Shown: piece after piece, positions 21,081 to 31,079 of the stretch | How positions within the stretch are numbered: the stretch's first letter is position 1 | Layout of the letters: each line of letters opens with the position of its first letter | From: Piliocolobus tephrosceles | Lineage: Eukaryota; Chordata; Mammalia; Primates; Cercopithecidae | Direction of reading: 5' to 3' | NCBI RefSeq assembly: GCF_002776525.5 | Contig: NC_045439.1 | Span: 163,303,950 to 163,367,949, forward strand | DNA length: 64,000 nucleotides | Program-made: the position numbers and the translations under genes | Notes under the pieces: model-generated | Database searches by the model: none | The model's input: the letters and a program-made list of their open reading frames with translations, nothing else | Told to the model about the DNA's origin: nothing

Positions 21081-22104
21081 TTCCACTTTGGGCAGTCTTC
21101 TCTGCCCTAATCTCTCTACTGCGCTAGGTTCCTATTTCCATCTGCCTGAGAGAGATTTCCTGCCACATCCGGACAACTAGCTGGTCCCAAGTGACTGCCT
21201 CCACATTCCTCTGGGTCCTGTCCCCAGGGCCCTCTGTCCAGGCCCCTCCCACTTCCCTCCTGCAAAGTTCTCCGAGACCCAGTGCTTCCTCCTCCCTCCA
21301 CCTTTATGGCCCTGCAGTTGTTATGCCCTGATGACTCTTAGTCTAGCTCCCACCCAGGCCTCCATCCAATTCTTGCCTTGTTCATGAGAATGCCTCTCTG
21401 TTCACCTGACACTCCAACTACACCAGGCCCTGTGTACCCAGACTTATCTTACTCATGTCCTTCCCTCTGTCCAGAATGCTCCCTACTACCCATCTTCAGG
21501 TTCCATCCCAAGCAGTGGTCTTCCAGGATCCTTCCCAGCTGGCTAGCTGAAAGCTGCAAGTGGTCTCTCCTTCCCCTTGGGTGTAGTTCTTTGTGCTCAA
21601 GGCAGGTTCATCAGTGGCGGGGTCTGATGTAGTCCTTGGTGCACAGCAGATGTCCCTTAAATATGTGTAGTTGGAAAGAGTGAGTCTAATCCAACTCCCC
21701 CATCTTACAGTGGAGACACAGAGTGGAAGGCATGTGCTTGTTCTACTATCACCAGCAAGGAGACAGGGCCTAGGATGGGATTCCCCCATAGGGCTCTTCC
21801 CCGAGCTAGGCTTTTTCTGCCACTCACTTTGAGAAGGAATTCCTCCAGGGAGAAGAGAGGTCAGGTGGTGGCCTTCTGCCAGCCAGCCCTCAGTCACTAT
21901 CCCAGACTGCAACCATCTACTCCAGGAAGTTGCTGGTTCCTGCCAGGAAGTTGCTGGAGCCTTCCTACTGGCCATCCCACAGTTCCCAGCATCTCTAGCA
22001 TCTGGTCACTGTCGAGGCAGAAAGGCCCTTGGGGATTATCCATCCATAGGGTTCACAAAGTCCTCAGGTTTTCAAACTCTGCCCTCTCTAGCTGTGCTCA
22101 AAAC
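21081..22104 (-). repeat. L2-rich interval
   Basis: 'ccttccctctgtccagaatg', 'ctccctactacccatcttc' and neighbouring pyrimidine-rich text follow antisense L2. The rest (21,640-22,104) is unassigned. Frames at 21,378-22,131 on both strands show no domain. Confidence 0.45.
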
Positions 22105-22412
22105 TCTTTTTTATTTTTTAGATTTTTTTAGGCAGAGTTTCGCTCTTATTGCCCAGGCTGGAGTGCAGTGGTGAAATCTCAGCTCACTGCAACCTCCACC
22201 TCCCAGGTTCAAGCAATTCTCCTGCCTCAGCATCCTGAGTGGCTGGGATTACAGGTGCCCGCTGCCATGTCCGGCTAGTTTTTTTGTATTTTTAGTAGAG
22301 ACGGGGTTTTGCCATGTTGGCCAGGCTGGTCTCGAACTTCTGACCTCAGGTGATCGCCCATCTCAGCCTCCCAAAGTGCTGGGATTACAGGCGTGAGCCA
22401 CCGCGCTGGGCC
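22105..22412 (-). mobile_element. Alu (AluS/Y)
   Basis: Antisense dimer ending 'ccgcgctgggcc'. The flanks 'ctcaaaactctt' and 'ctcacaactctt' are a diverged target duplication. A short (GT)n follows at 22,424-22,439. Confidence 0.95.
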
Positions 22413-22495
22413 GCTCACAACTCTTGTGTGTGTGTGTGTAGATTTTGGGAGCAGGCATGCAGATGATGCAGGGCAGATGAGGCCCAACTTGGGGC

Positions 22496-23230
22496 TTAGC
22501 ATGGGAGGGTTCTAGACTTTGCCCAGAAAAGAATTCAAGGTGGGCCAGTAGTAGAAGAAAACAGCTTTATTGAGCAGCATGTTACAGCTCTGGCAGTGTT
22601 ACAGCTCCGTGCCCGCTCCTGCAAAGCATGGCTACCCCATAGGCAGTGTGCTGACAGTAGCAGCTCAGGGCAGTTTTGTGGTCATATTTATATCCACTTT
22701 TTTTTTTTTTTTAAGATGGAGTCTCTCATTGTCACCTGGGCTGGAGTGCAGTGGCACAATCTCGGTTCACTGCAACCTTTGCCTCCCAGGTTCAAGAGAT
22801 TCTCCTGCCTCAGCCACCCAAGTAGCTGGGATTATAGGCACTCATCACCATGACAGGGTAATTTTTTGTATTTTTAGTAGAGATGGGGTTTCACCATGTT
22901 GGCCAGGCTGGTCTCGAACTTCTGACCCCAAATGATCTGCCCACCTCAGCCTCCCAAAGTGCTGGGATTACAGGCGTGAACCACCACACCTGGCCTATAA
23001 CCACTTTTAATTACACATAAATTAAGGGGAAATTTATACAGAAATTTCTAGAGAAAGGGTGGTAACTTCTGGGTGTTGCCATGGCAATGGCAAACTGACA
23101 TGGAACACTGGTGGGCGTGCCTTATGGAAAGCTGCTTTCACCCTTTCCCTGTTTTAGCTAGTCCTCAATTTGGTCCATTGTCCAAGCCCTGCCTCTGAAG
23201 TCAAGTCCTGCCTCCTACCTCACAGAGAGG
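22496..23230 (-). mobile_element. LTR of an endogenous retrovirus, split by an Alu
   Basis: Read on the minus strand it has a TATA-type box (revcomp of 'catatttatatcc' at 22,683-22,695) and about 110 bases further a poly(A) signal AATAAAGCTG (22,560-22,572), the order expected of U3-R in an LTR. The Alu at 22,700-22,995 sits near the TATA box. Subfamily not determined. Confidence 0.55.
22700..22995 (-). mobile_element. Alu inside the LTR
   Basis: Antisense dimer. 'tatatccactttt' precedes and 'tataaccactttt' follows: diverged target duplication. Confidence 0.95.
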
Positions 23231-23354
23231 CCACCTAAATCTCAACGGGGGTCTAAGACCTAAATGAGGTGAAGGATAATTGATCTGTCCAGCTCCTCAT
23301 TATAAAGGTGTAATACATATACTTTAAGTGCTCTCTGAGGCATGGGTCGGTCCT

Positions 23355-23541
23355 ATAGCCCGGTTTTGTAAATAAAATCTTATTGGAACACAGCCATACC
23401 CACTTCTTTTTGTATCATCTGAGTGCTTTCCTACAATACAGCTACGAGGGCAGTGTTGAAGACTTGCAACACAGATCCAACTGTGGGGCTCGCAGAATTC
23501 TCTAACTGTTGGCTGCCATTAAAATGATGACCATACAGATT
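23355..23541 (-). repeat. hAT-like DNA transposon fragment
   Basis: 'gttttgtaaataaaatctta', 'ttggaacacagccatacc' and 'gtgttgaagacttgcaac' match a widespread mammalian hAT-type element. It is cut by the gap at 23,542. Subfamily not determined, orientation tentative. Confidence 0.5.
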
Positions 23542-23641
23542 NNNNNNNNNNNNNNNNNNNNNNNNNNNNNNNNNNNNNNNNNNNNNNNNNNNNNNNNNNN
23601 NNNNNNNNNNNNNNNNNNNNNNNNNNNNNNNNNNNNNNNNN
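23542..23641. other. Assembly gap, 100 N
   Basis: Exactly 100 N. The right flank resumes in the middle of an antisense Alu, so at least half an Alu is missing. Confidence 1.
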
Positions 23642-23775
23642 TTTTTTGTATTTTTTTAGTAGAGACGAGGTTTCACGGTGTTAGCCAGGATGGTCTCGAT
23701 CTCCTGACCTCGTGATCCACCTGTCTCGGCCTCCCAAAGTGCTGGGATTACAGGCTTGAGCCACCGCGCCCGGCC
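23642..23775 (-). mobile_element. AluY, monkey type, remnant after gap
   Basis: Left arm only: 'agtagagacgaggtttcac' to 'gccaccgcgcccggcc'. 'ggcttgagcc' is the cercopithecid form. Confidence 0.94.
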
Positions 23776-23776
23776 C

Positions 23777-24026
23777 TTTTTTTTTTTTTTGAGACAAGAG
23801 TCTCGCTCTGTCGCCCAGGCTGGAATGCAGTGGCATGATTTGGCTCACTGAAATTATGTGCCTTCTGGGTTCAAGCAAGCACATCTGGCTAATTTTTGTA
23901 TTTTTAGTAGAGACTGGAGTTTCACAATGTTGGGCAGGCTGGTCTCAAACTCCTGACCTCAAGTGGTCTGCCTTCCTCAGCCTCCCAAAGTGCTGGGATT
24001 ACAGGTGTAAGCCACCATGCCTGGCC
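23777..24026 (-). mobile_element. Alu with internal deletion
   Basis: Antisense Alu. The end of the right arm is rearranged ('ctgaaattatgtgccttctg' replaces the usual text) and about 40 bases are missing. Confidence 0.92.
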
Positions 24027-24103
24027 TGTTCAAGGATTTTGTAATGTCCCTCTGCCTCTCTTTTTTATTCCTTTTTTGAATCTTTTTATATTTTAAATTA
24101 TTA

Positions 24104-24264
24104 TTACTTTTCAGACAGAGCCTCAATTTGTTATCCAGGCTGGAATGCAGTGGTGCAGTCACAGCTCACTGCAGCCTCCATCTCCCTGGCTCAAGCAATC
24201 GCTCTGCCTCCACCTCCCGGGTAGTTCAAACTACATGTATGCACCACCATCCCTGGCTAATTAA
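24104..24264 (-). mobile_element. AluJ right arm
   Basis: 'cagacagagcctcaatttg' through 'ccaccatccctggctaatt'. The left arm is absent and the copy stops at an A/T tract where the next Alu begins. Confidence 0.9.
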
Positions 24265-24285
24265 AAAAAAAAATTTTTTTTTTTT

Positions 24286-24600
24286 GGCCGGGTGCGGTGG
24301 CTCAAGCCTGTAATCCCAGCACTCTGGGAGGCCGAGACGAGACGGGCGGATCACGAGGTCAGGAGATCGAGACCATCCTGGCTAACACGGTGAAACCCCG
24401 TCTCTACTAAAAATACAAAAAACTAGCCGGGCGAGGTGGCGGGCGCCTATAGTCCCAGCTACTCCGGAGGCTGAGGCAGGAGAATGGCATGAACCCGGGA
24501 GGCGGAGCTTGCAGTGAGCTGAGATCCGAGATCCGGTCACTGCACTCCAGCCCGGGCGACAGAGCAAGACTCCGTCTCAAAAAAAAAAAAAAAAAAAAAA
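24286..24600 (+). mobile_element. AluY, monkey type, with two microduplications
   Basis: Cercopithecid AluY. 'gagac' is doubled near 24,333 and 'gagatccgagatccgg' near 24,521 is a short tandem duplication. The 20-A tail touches the next, inverted Alu. Confidence 0.96.
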
Positions 24601-24865
24601 CAGAGTTCACTTTAATGCCGAGGCTGGAGTGCAATGGCACGATCTTCACCCATTGCAACCTCTGCCTCCCGGGTTCACCCGATTCTCCTGCCTCAGCCTC
24701 CCAAGTAGCTGGGATTACAGGCATGCGACATCACGCCCAGCTAATTTTGTATTTTTAGTAGAGATAGGGTTTCACTATGTTGGTCAGGCTGGTCTTGAAC
24801 TCCTGACCTCAGGTGATCCACCCACCTCGGCCTCCCAAAGTGCTAGGATTATACTGCGCCCCGGG
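24601..24865 (-). mobile_element. Alu abutting an inverted partner
   Basis: Antisense Alu lacking its T tail and first bases. It begins at 'cagagttcactttaatgc' directly after the tail of the preceding sense Alu. Confidence 0.93.
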
Positions 24866-24871
24866 AAAAAA

Positions 24872-25174
24872 TTTTTTTTGAGACAGAGTCTCATTCTGTC
24901 ACCCAGGCTGGAGTACAGGGACACAATCTCAGCTCACTGCAGTTTCTGCTTCCCAGGCTCAAGATTCTCCTGCCTCAGCCTCTCAAGTAGCTGGGATTAC
25001 AGGCACCTGCCACAACGTCCAGCTAATTAATTATTTTTATTTTTTATTTTTTTTAGGAGAGCTGGGGTTTCACCATGTTAGCCAGACTGGTCTCGAATTC
25101 CTGACCTCAAGTGATCTGCCTATCTCGGCCTCCCAAAGTGCTGGGATTACAGGGGTTAGCCACTGTGCCGGGCC
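24872..25174 (-). mobile_element. Alu
   Basis: Antisense dimer with an expanded T/A linker (25,026-25,055). End 'ccactgtgccgggcc'. Confidence 0.94.
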
Positions 25175-25177
25175 AAA

Positions 25178-25311
25178 TTTTTTTTTTCTTTTTTGTAAGA
25201 TGAGGTCTCACTACGTTGCCCAGGCTGGTATGAAACTTCTGGGCTCAAGAGATTCTCCCACCTCAGTCTCCAAAAGTCCTGGGATCATAAGTGTGAGCCA
25301 CTGTGCCTGGC
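25178..25311 (-). mobile_element. Alu single arm (FLAM/AluJ)
   Basis: T tail followed directly by left-arm text 'gaggtctcactacgttgcc' to 'ccactgtgcctggc'. There is no right arm. Confidence 0.9.
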
Positions 25312-25314
25312 TAC

Positions 25315-25609
25315 TTTTTTTTTTTCTTTTTTTTTTTTTTGAGACGAAGTCTCGCTCTTGTCCCCCAGGCTGGAGTGCAATGGCACAATCTCAGCTCACT
25401 GCAACCTCTGCCTCCTGGGTTCAAGCGATTCTTCTGCCGTTGCCCAGGCTGGAGCACCTGCCACCATGCCTGGCTAATTTTTTGTATTTTTAGTAGAGAC
25501 GGGGTTTCACCCTGTTAGCCAGGATGGTCTCGATCTCCTGACCTCATGATCTGCCCGTGTCAGCCTCCCAAAGTGCCGGGATTACAGGCGTGAGCCACTG
25601 CGCCCGGCC
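25315..25609 (-). mobile_element. Alu with self-copied patch
   Basis: Antisense dimer. At 25,438-25,454 'gttgcccaggctggagc', which belongs near the element's start, replaces the middle of the right arm. Confidence 0.93.
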
Positions 25610-25611
25610 TA

Positions 25612-26262
25612 TTTTTTTTTTTTCAAGAGACAGGGTCGGCCGGGCGCGGTGGCTCAAGCCTGTAATCCCAGCACTTTGGGAGGCCGAGACAGGTGGATCA
25701 CGAGGTCAGGAGATCGAGACCATCCTGGCTAACACGGTGAAACCCTGTCTCTACTAAAAAAAATACAAAAATCTAGCCGGGCGAGGTAGTGGGCGTCTGT
25801 AGTCCCAGCTACTCAGGAGGCTGAGGCAGGAGAATGGCGGGAACCTCCCGGCGGAGCTTGCAGTGAGCTGAGATCCGGCCACTGCACTCCAGCTTGGGTG
25901 ATAGAGTGAGACTCCGTCTCAACAACAACAACAAAAAAAGAGACAGGGTCTTGCTCTGCTGCCCACATTGGAGAGCAGTGGTCTAATCATAGTTCACTGG
26001 AGCCTCAAACTCCTGGGCTCAATTGATCCTCTGGTCTCAGCCTCACAAGCAGCTGGGACCACAGGTGTGCACCACCGTGTAGAAATGTTAAAAAGAACAT
26101 AGCAGACTGATCACGGGCTAATTTTTTAATTTTTGTAGAGATAAGGTCTTGCTATGTTGCTCAGGCTGGTTTTGAATTCCTGCCCTTAAGTAACCCTCTT
26201 GTCTTGGATTCTCAAAGCACTAGGATTACAGGCATGAGCCCCCGCCGTGGCAGGCTGACTTT
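25612..26262 (-). mobile_element. AluJ split by a young Alu
   Basis: Antisense AluJ: 25,612-25,637, then 25,951-26,262, with the AluY between. The right arm contains foreign text at 26,078-26,110 ('atgttaaaaagaacatag'). End 'aggattacaggcatgagcc'. Confidence 0.9.
25638..25937 (+). mobile_element. AluY, monkey type, inverted inside an AluJ
   Basis: Cercopithecid AluY with a (CAA)n-type tail. Perfect target duplication 'aagagacagggtc' at 25,625-25,637 and 25,938-25,950. Confidence 0.97.
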
Positions 26263-26484
26263 ATGGCATTGCAGCACAGTATCACCCTGCCTCCAGGGCC
26301 TTAAATGATCAGCTTTGTGTACCTTTGTTGCCGCATCTCCCTCATTTGCTCCAGTCCTTCTTTTGCCTGTCAAATAAAATTTTCTTCCTACCTCAGGACC
26401 TTTGCATATGCTGGTTTAGCTGGTTCTTTCTAGTCATGCAAGTCCCAGCTCAGATATCCAACACCCATTAAGATTATTAGACCT
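26263..26484 (-). repeat. L2 LINE fragment
   Basis: 'acctcaggacctttgcatat', 'gtcccagctcagatatccaa' follow the antisense L2 consensus. Confidence 0.65.
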
Positions 26485-26603
26485 GGCGAGGCACAGTGGC
26501 TCATGCCTGTAACCCCGGCACTTTGGGAGGTCGAGGTGTGAGGACTGCTTGAGTCCAAGAGTTCAAGATCATCTTGGGCAACAAAGCAAGACCCTACCTC
26601 TCT

Positions 26604-27212
26604 CTTTTTTTTTTTTTTTTGGACAAAGGTCCGCTCTGTCGCTCAGACTGGAGTGTAGTGGCACGATCTCAGCTCACTGCAAGCTCCGCCTCCCAGGTTC
26701 ACACCATTCTCCTGCTTCAGCCTCCCGACTAGCTGGGACTACAGGCGCCCGCCACCACGCCCGGCTAATTTCTTGTATTTTTAGTGGAGATGGGGTTTCT
26801 TTTTTTTTTTTGAGAGGGAGTCTGGCTCTGTCGCCCAGGCTGGAATGCAGTGGCCAGATCTCAGCTCACTGCAAGCTCCGCCTCCCGGGTTTACGCCATT
26901 CTCCTGCCTCAGCCTCCCGAGTAGCTGGGACTACAGGCGCCCGCCACCTCACCCGGCTAGTTTTTTGTATTTTTTAGTAGAGACGGGGTTTCACCGTGTT
27001 AGCCAGGATGGTCTCGAACTCCTGACCTCGTGATCCGCCCGTCTCGGCCTCCCAAAGTGCTGGGATTACAGGCTTGAGCCACCGCGCCCGGCCTTGGAGA
27101 TGGGGGTTTCACTGTGTTAGCCAGGATGGTCTCGATCTCCTGACCTCATGATCCGCCCACCTCGGCCTCCTAAAGTGCTGAGATTACAGACGCGAGCCAC
27201 AACACCTGGCCG
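26604..27212 (-). mobile_element. Alu, middle of three nested Alus
   Basis: Antisense Alu in two parts (26,604-26,799 and 27,094-27,212). The inserted element between is flanked by 'tggagatggggtttc' and 'tggagatgggggtttc'. Confidence 0.93.
26800..27093 (-). mobile_element. AluY, monkey type, innermost of three
   Basis: Nearly consensus cercopithecid AluY ending 'ccaccgcgcccggcc'. It is the youngest of the three insertions. Confidence 0.96.
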
Positions 27213-27413
27213 TAAGACCCTATCTCTTTAAAAAAATGAAAAAATTAGCCAGGCATGATGGTGGGCACTTGTAGTCACAGCTAATTGGGAGACTGAGGTG
27301 GGAGGATAGCTTGAGCCTGGGAGGCAGAGGTTGCAGTGAGCTGAAATCACACTGCTGTGTGATTTTACAGCCTGGGAAACAGCAAGACCCTGTCTCAAAA
27401 GAAGAAAGAAAAA

Positions 27414-27716
27414 GGCCGGACATAGCTGGCTCATGCCTGTAATCCCAGCACTCTGGGAGGCCGAGGTGGGTGGATTACCAGAGGTCAGGAATTCGAGACT
27501 AGCCTGACCAACATGAAGAAATCCCATCTCTACTAAAAATACAACATTAGCTGGGTGTGATGGCACATGCCTGTAATCCCAGCTACTCAGAAGGCTGAGG
27601 CAGGAGAATTGCTTGAACCCAGGAGGCAGAGGTTGTGGTGAGCCAAGATCGTGCCACTGTACTCCAGCCTGGGCTATAAGAGCAAAACTCCATCTCAAAA
27701 AAAAAAAAAAAAAAAA
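27414..27716 (+). mobile_element. Alu (AluS-like)
   Basis: Sense dimer 'ggccggacatagctggctc' to a 20-A tail. It abuts the tail of the previous Alu. Confidence 0.95.
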
Positions 27717-28245
27717 GATTGCTGAGCCCAAGTTACTCCTGGGCCTAACCCTGCTTCACATAGTACTTACTATTAATATAATGTGAAATATTTTGTTTGC
27801 TTTCTTTTTTTTTTTTTGAGACGGAGTCTTGCTCTGTTGCCCAGGCTGGAGTGCAGTGACGTGATCTCAGCTCACTGCAACCCCCATCTCCCGGATTCAA
27901 GTGATTCTCCTACCTCAGCCTCCAGAGTAGCTGGGACTGCAGGCGCCTGCCACCATACCCAGCTAATGTTTTGCATTTTTAGTAGAGATGGGGTTTCACT
28001 GTGTTGGCCAGGGTAGTCTCAATCTCCTGACCTTGTCGTCAGCCCACCTCAGCCTCCCAAAGTGCTGGGATTACAGGCATGAGCCACTCCGCCCGGGCTG
28101 TGTTTGCTTTTTTGTTGTTGGTCTCTCTGAATATAATGTGGGCTCCAGGAAGACAAGCGTTTCTGTCTCATTCACTGCTGCAGCCCAGTGCCTATACCAG
28201 TGTCTGGTATAGTAGGCAGTCATGGCACCCCACCCAATAACCATT
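27717..28245 (-). repeat. L2 LINE fragment, split by an Alu
   Basis: 28,100-28,245: 'ataatgtgggctccaggaag', 'ctgcagcccagtgcctatac' (antisense L2). It resumes briefly after the next Alu ('taaccatttattaaagg'). Confidence 0.65.
27805..28099 (-). mobile_element. Alu
   Basis: Antisense dimer. 'tgtttgctttt' flanks both sides. Confidence 0.95.
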
Positions 28246-28538
28246 TTTTTTTTTTTGAGACAAATTCTTGCTCCATTGCCCAGACTGGAGTGCAATGGTG
28301 TAATCACTGGTTCACTGCAGCCTTGAATTTCTGCGCTCAAGGGATACTCCTACCTCAGCCTCCCAAGTAGCTGGGACTACAAGTGCCTACCATCATTCCC
28401 GGCTAATTTTTCAATTTTTTGTAGCAATGGGGTCTCACTATGTTGCCCATGCTGATCTCAAACTCTGGGGCTCAAAGAATCCTCCTGCCTCAGCTTCCCC
28501 AAGTGCAGGGATTACAGGTGTGAGCCACTGCAGGGCCC
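28246..28538 (-). mobile_element. AluJ
   Basis: Diverged antisense dimer ('gccttgaatttctgcgctc'). 'taaccattt' on both sides. Confidence 0.93.
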
Positions 28539-28574
28539 CAGTAACCATTTATTAAAGGAATGAAATGATCCCTG

Positions 28575-28760
28575 ATCAGAGTGTCGAGAGATGTGGCTTC
28601 TCTTTCCGGCTCTGTTAACCCACTCACTGAGCCACATTTCTCTTCTGTGGGCCTCAGTTGCCTTCTATGTAAATTGGAGCTTGAGAATTGGACGAGATGC
28701 CCCGAACCTTTTCGTTTGAACATTCTGTTTTGGAAGCACTTGCTGGGGATCTGCCATTGC
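28575..28760 (+). repeat. MIR fragment
   Basis: 'gggcctcagttgccttctat' and 'gtaaattggagcttgagaat' fit the MIR core. 28,761-29,120 is unassigned apart from a short 'ggccagg' triplet repeat at 28,957-28,979. Confidence 0.6.
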
Positions 28761-29122
28761 TAGGTCTGGTGGTAATAGTTTATATTTGACTGTGGGCCTC
28801 AGGCCCAGTGCAGGCCCTGGGGATAGGCGAGAATGTTTCTACTGAGGGATGAGGGAAGAAATGGGTGGTGAAGTAGGACAAGAGACTCAGAATCAGGCGG
28901 CAGGGCCAGGCAGACCTGGGCAGGTAGGAAAGGCTCCTGCAGATGTGAGAGCTGTAGGCCAGGGGCCAGGGGCCAGGGAGGAAGAGAGGAAACTCTGCTG
29001 TTGAGGATAGGATTAGGGTGGTGGGGAGGGCTCTTTTACTTTTAGCCTATAAGCTTCAGAGTTGTTTGAAATTTGTGTAAAAAGCGTGTATTATATTTGC
29101 AAGTGGAAAAATAAAACGGCAC

Positions 29123-29440
29123 TTTTTTTTTTTTTTTTTTTTGAGACAGAGTCTTACTCTGTCACCCAGACTGGAGTGCAATGGCACGATCTCGGCTCAC
29201 CACAACCTCCACCTCCCTGCAACCTCCACCTCCCAGGTTCAAGCAATTCTCCTGCCTCAGCCTCCTGAGTATCTGGGATTACAGGCATGTGCCACCACCC
29301 CCAGCTAATTTTGTATTTTTAGTAGAGACGGGGTTTTTCCATGTTGGTCAGGCTGGTCTCAAACTCCTGAGCTCAGGTGATCCTCCCGTCTCAGCCTCCC
29401 AAAGTACTAGGATTACAGGCATGAGCCACCTCACCCAGCC
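29123..29440 (-). mobile_element. Alu with 16-bp duplication
   Basis: Antisense dimer. 'caacctccacctccc' occurs twice in a row at 29,202-29,233. Confidence 0.94.
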
Positions 29441-29505
29441 TTGCACATACTCTTTGACCCAGCAATTACACTTCTAGAAATTTCCCCATAGATAGAAGCA
29501 TGAGT

Positions 29506-29828
29506 GGCCGGGCGCGGTGGCTCAAGCCTGTAATCCCAGCACTTGGGAGGCCGAGACGGGCGGATCACGAGGTCAGGAGATCGAGACCATCCTGGCTAAC
29601 ACGGTGAAACCCCGTCTCTACTAAAAAATACAAAAAACTAGCCGGGCGAGGTGGCGGGCGCCTGTAGTCCCAGCTACTCAGGAGGCTGAGGCAGGAGAAT
29701 GGCGTAAACCCGGGAGGCGGAGCTTGCAGTGAGCTGAGATCCGGCCACTGCACTCCAGCCTGGGCGACAGAGCGAGACTCCTTCTCAAAAAAAAAAAAAA
29801 TAAAAAATAAAAAATAAAAAAAAAAAAA
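29506..29828 (+). mobile_element. AluY, monkey type, in L1
   Basis: Cercopithecid AluY with a (TAAAAA)n tail. Target duplication 'agaagcatgagt' at 29,494-29,505 and 29,829-29,840. Confidence 0.97.
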
Positions 29829-29895
29829 AGAAGCATGAGTGAAGTGATCTGCATACAAAGCTATTCACAGCAGCCTTGTTTAAAATAGCAAAAGA

Positions 29896-30517
29896 GGTTG
29901 GGTGTGGTGATTCATGCCTGTAAACCCAGCACTTTGGGAGGCCAAGGCAGGTGGATCACTTGAGCTCAGGAGTTCGAGATCAGCCTTAGCAACATGTCGA
30001 AACCCCACCTCTACAAAAATAAATTTAAAAAATGGCTGGGTGCAGTGGCTCACAACTGTAATCCCAGCACTTTGGGAGGCGGAGTCAGGTGGATCACCTG
30101 AGGTCAGGAGTTCAAGACCAGCCTGGCCAACATGGGGAATCCCTGTCTCTACTAAAAAAATACAAAAATTAGCCGGGCGTGGTGGCACACGCCTGTAATC
30201 CCAGCTACTCGGGAGGCTGAGGCCGTAAAATCGCATGAACCCAGGAGGCGGAGGTTGCAGTAAGCCAAGATCGTGCCACTGCACTCCAGCTTGGGTAACA
30301 GAGCAAGACTCTGTCTCAAAATAATAATAATAAATAAAATTTAAAAATAAATTAGCCAGGTGTGGTGGCACATGCCCGTAATTCCAGGTACCAGAGAAGC
30401 TGAGGTGGGAGGACTGCTTGAGCCTGGGATGTTGAGGCTGCAGTGAGCCAAGGTCGCACCACTGCACTCCAGCCTAAGAGACAGAATAAGACTTTGTCTC
30501 AAAAATAAAAATAAAAT
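29896..30517 (+). mobile_element. AluJ split by another Alu
   Basis: Left arm 29,896-30,033 ('ggttgggtgtggtgattc'), right arm about 30,340-30,517 with tail. The inserted Alu lies at the central linker. Confidence 0.92.
30034..30332 (+). mobile_element. Alu nested in the AluJ linker
   Basis: Sense dimer 'ggctgggtgcagtggctc' with an (ATA)n tail. Linker text 'aaataaatttaaaaaa' recurs after it. Confidence 0.94.
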
Positions 30518-30622
30518 ATCAAAATGGTAGAAACAATCTAAATGTCCATCAGTAGGTGCAAGCTGGATAAACCAGACATATTCATGAAATGGACCAATGT
30601 GGGGATGTTAAAGAGAACATAG

Positions 30623-30930
30623 GCTGGAGGCGGTGGCTCACACCTGTAATCCCGGCACTTTGGAAGGCCAAGGCAAGCAGATCACCTGAGGTCAGGAGTT
30701 CGAGACCAGCCTGACCGACAGGAAGAAACCTTGTCTCTACTAAAAATACAAAATTAGCTGGGCATGGTGGTGCATGCCTGTAATCCCAGCTACTCGGGAA
30801 GCTGAGGCAGGAGAATCGCTTGAACCTGGGAGGCAGAGGTTGTGGTGAGCCGAGATTGCACCATTGCACTCCAGCCTGGGCAACAAGAGCAAAACTCCGT
30901 CTCAAAAAAAAAAAAAGAGAGAGAGAGGAG
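30623..30930 (+). mobile_element. Alu (AluS)
   Basis: Sense dimer. 11-bp duplication 'agagaacatag' at about 30,612-30,622 and 30,931-30,941. GA-rich tail. Confidence 0.95.
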
Positions 30931-30943
30931 AGAGAACATAGCA

Positions 30944-31079
30944 GACTGAGTGCAGTGGCTCGTACTTGTAATCCCAGCACTTTTGGCAGCCAAGACAGGA
31001 GGATCCCTTAAACCCAGGAATTCAAGATCAGCCTGGGCAACGTAGTGAGACCTTGTCTCTAAAACAAAGAAAGAAGAAA
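30944..31079 (+). mobile_element. Alu single arm (FLAM-like)
   Basis: 'gactgagtgcagtggctcg' to 'gaccttgtctctaaaac'. 'agaacatagca' before and after marks its target. Confidence 0.9.

Larger units (their letters stand above)
26485..27412 (+). mobile_element. AluJ, outermost of three nested Alus
   Basis: Left arm 26,485-26,603, right arm 27,213-27,412. The inserted Alu between them is flanked by 'aagaccctacctctct' and 'aagaccctatctcttt'. Confidence 0.92.

Noticed and set aside
21496..21975. 159-codon minus-strand frame
   Set aside because: Overlaps antisense L2 text; no protein family likeness.
29880..30467. 195-codon minus-strand frame
   Set aside because: Made of three nested Alu arms read antisense.
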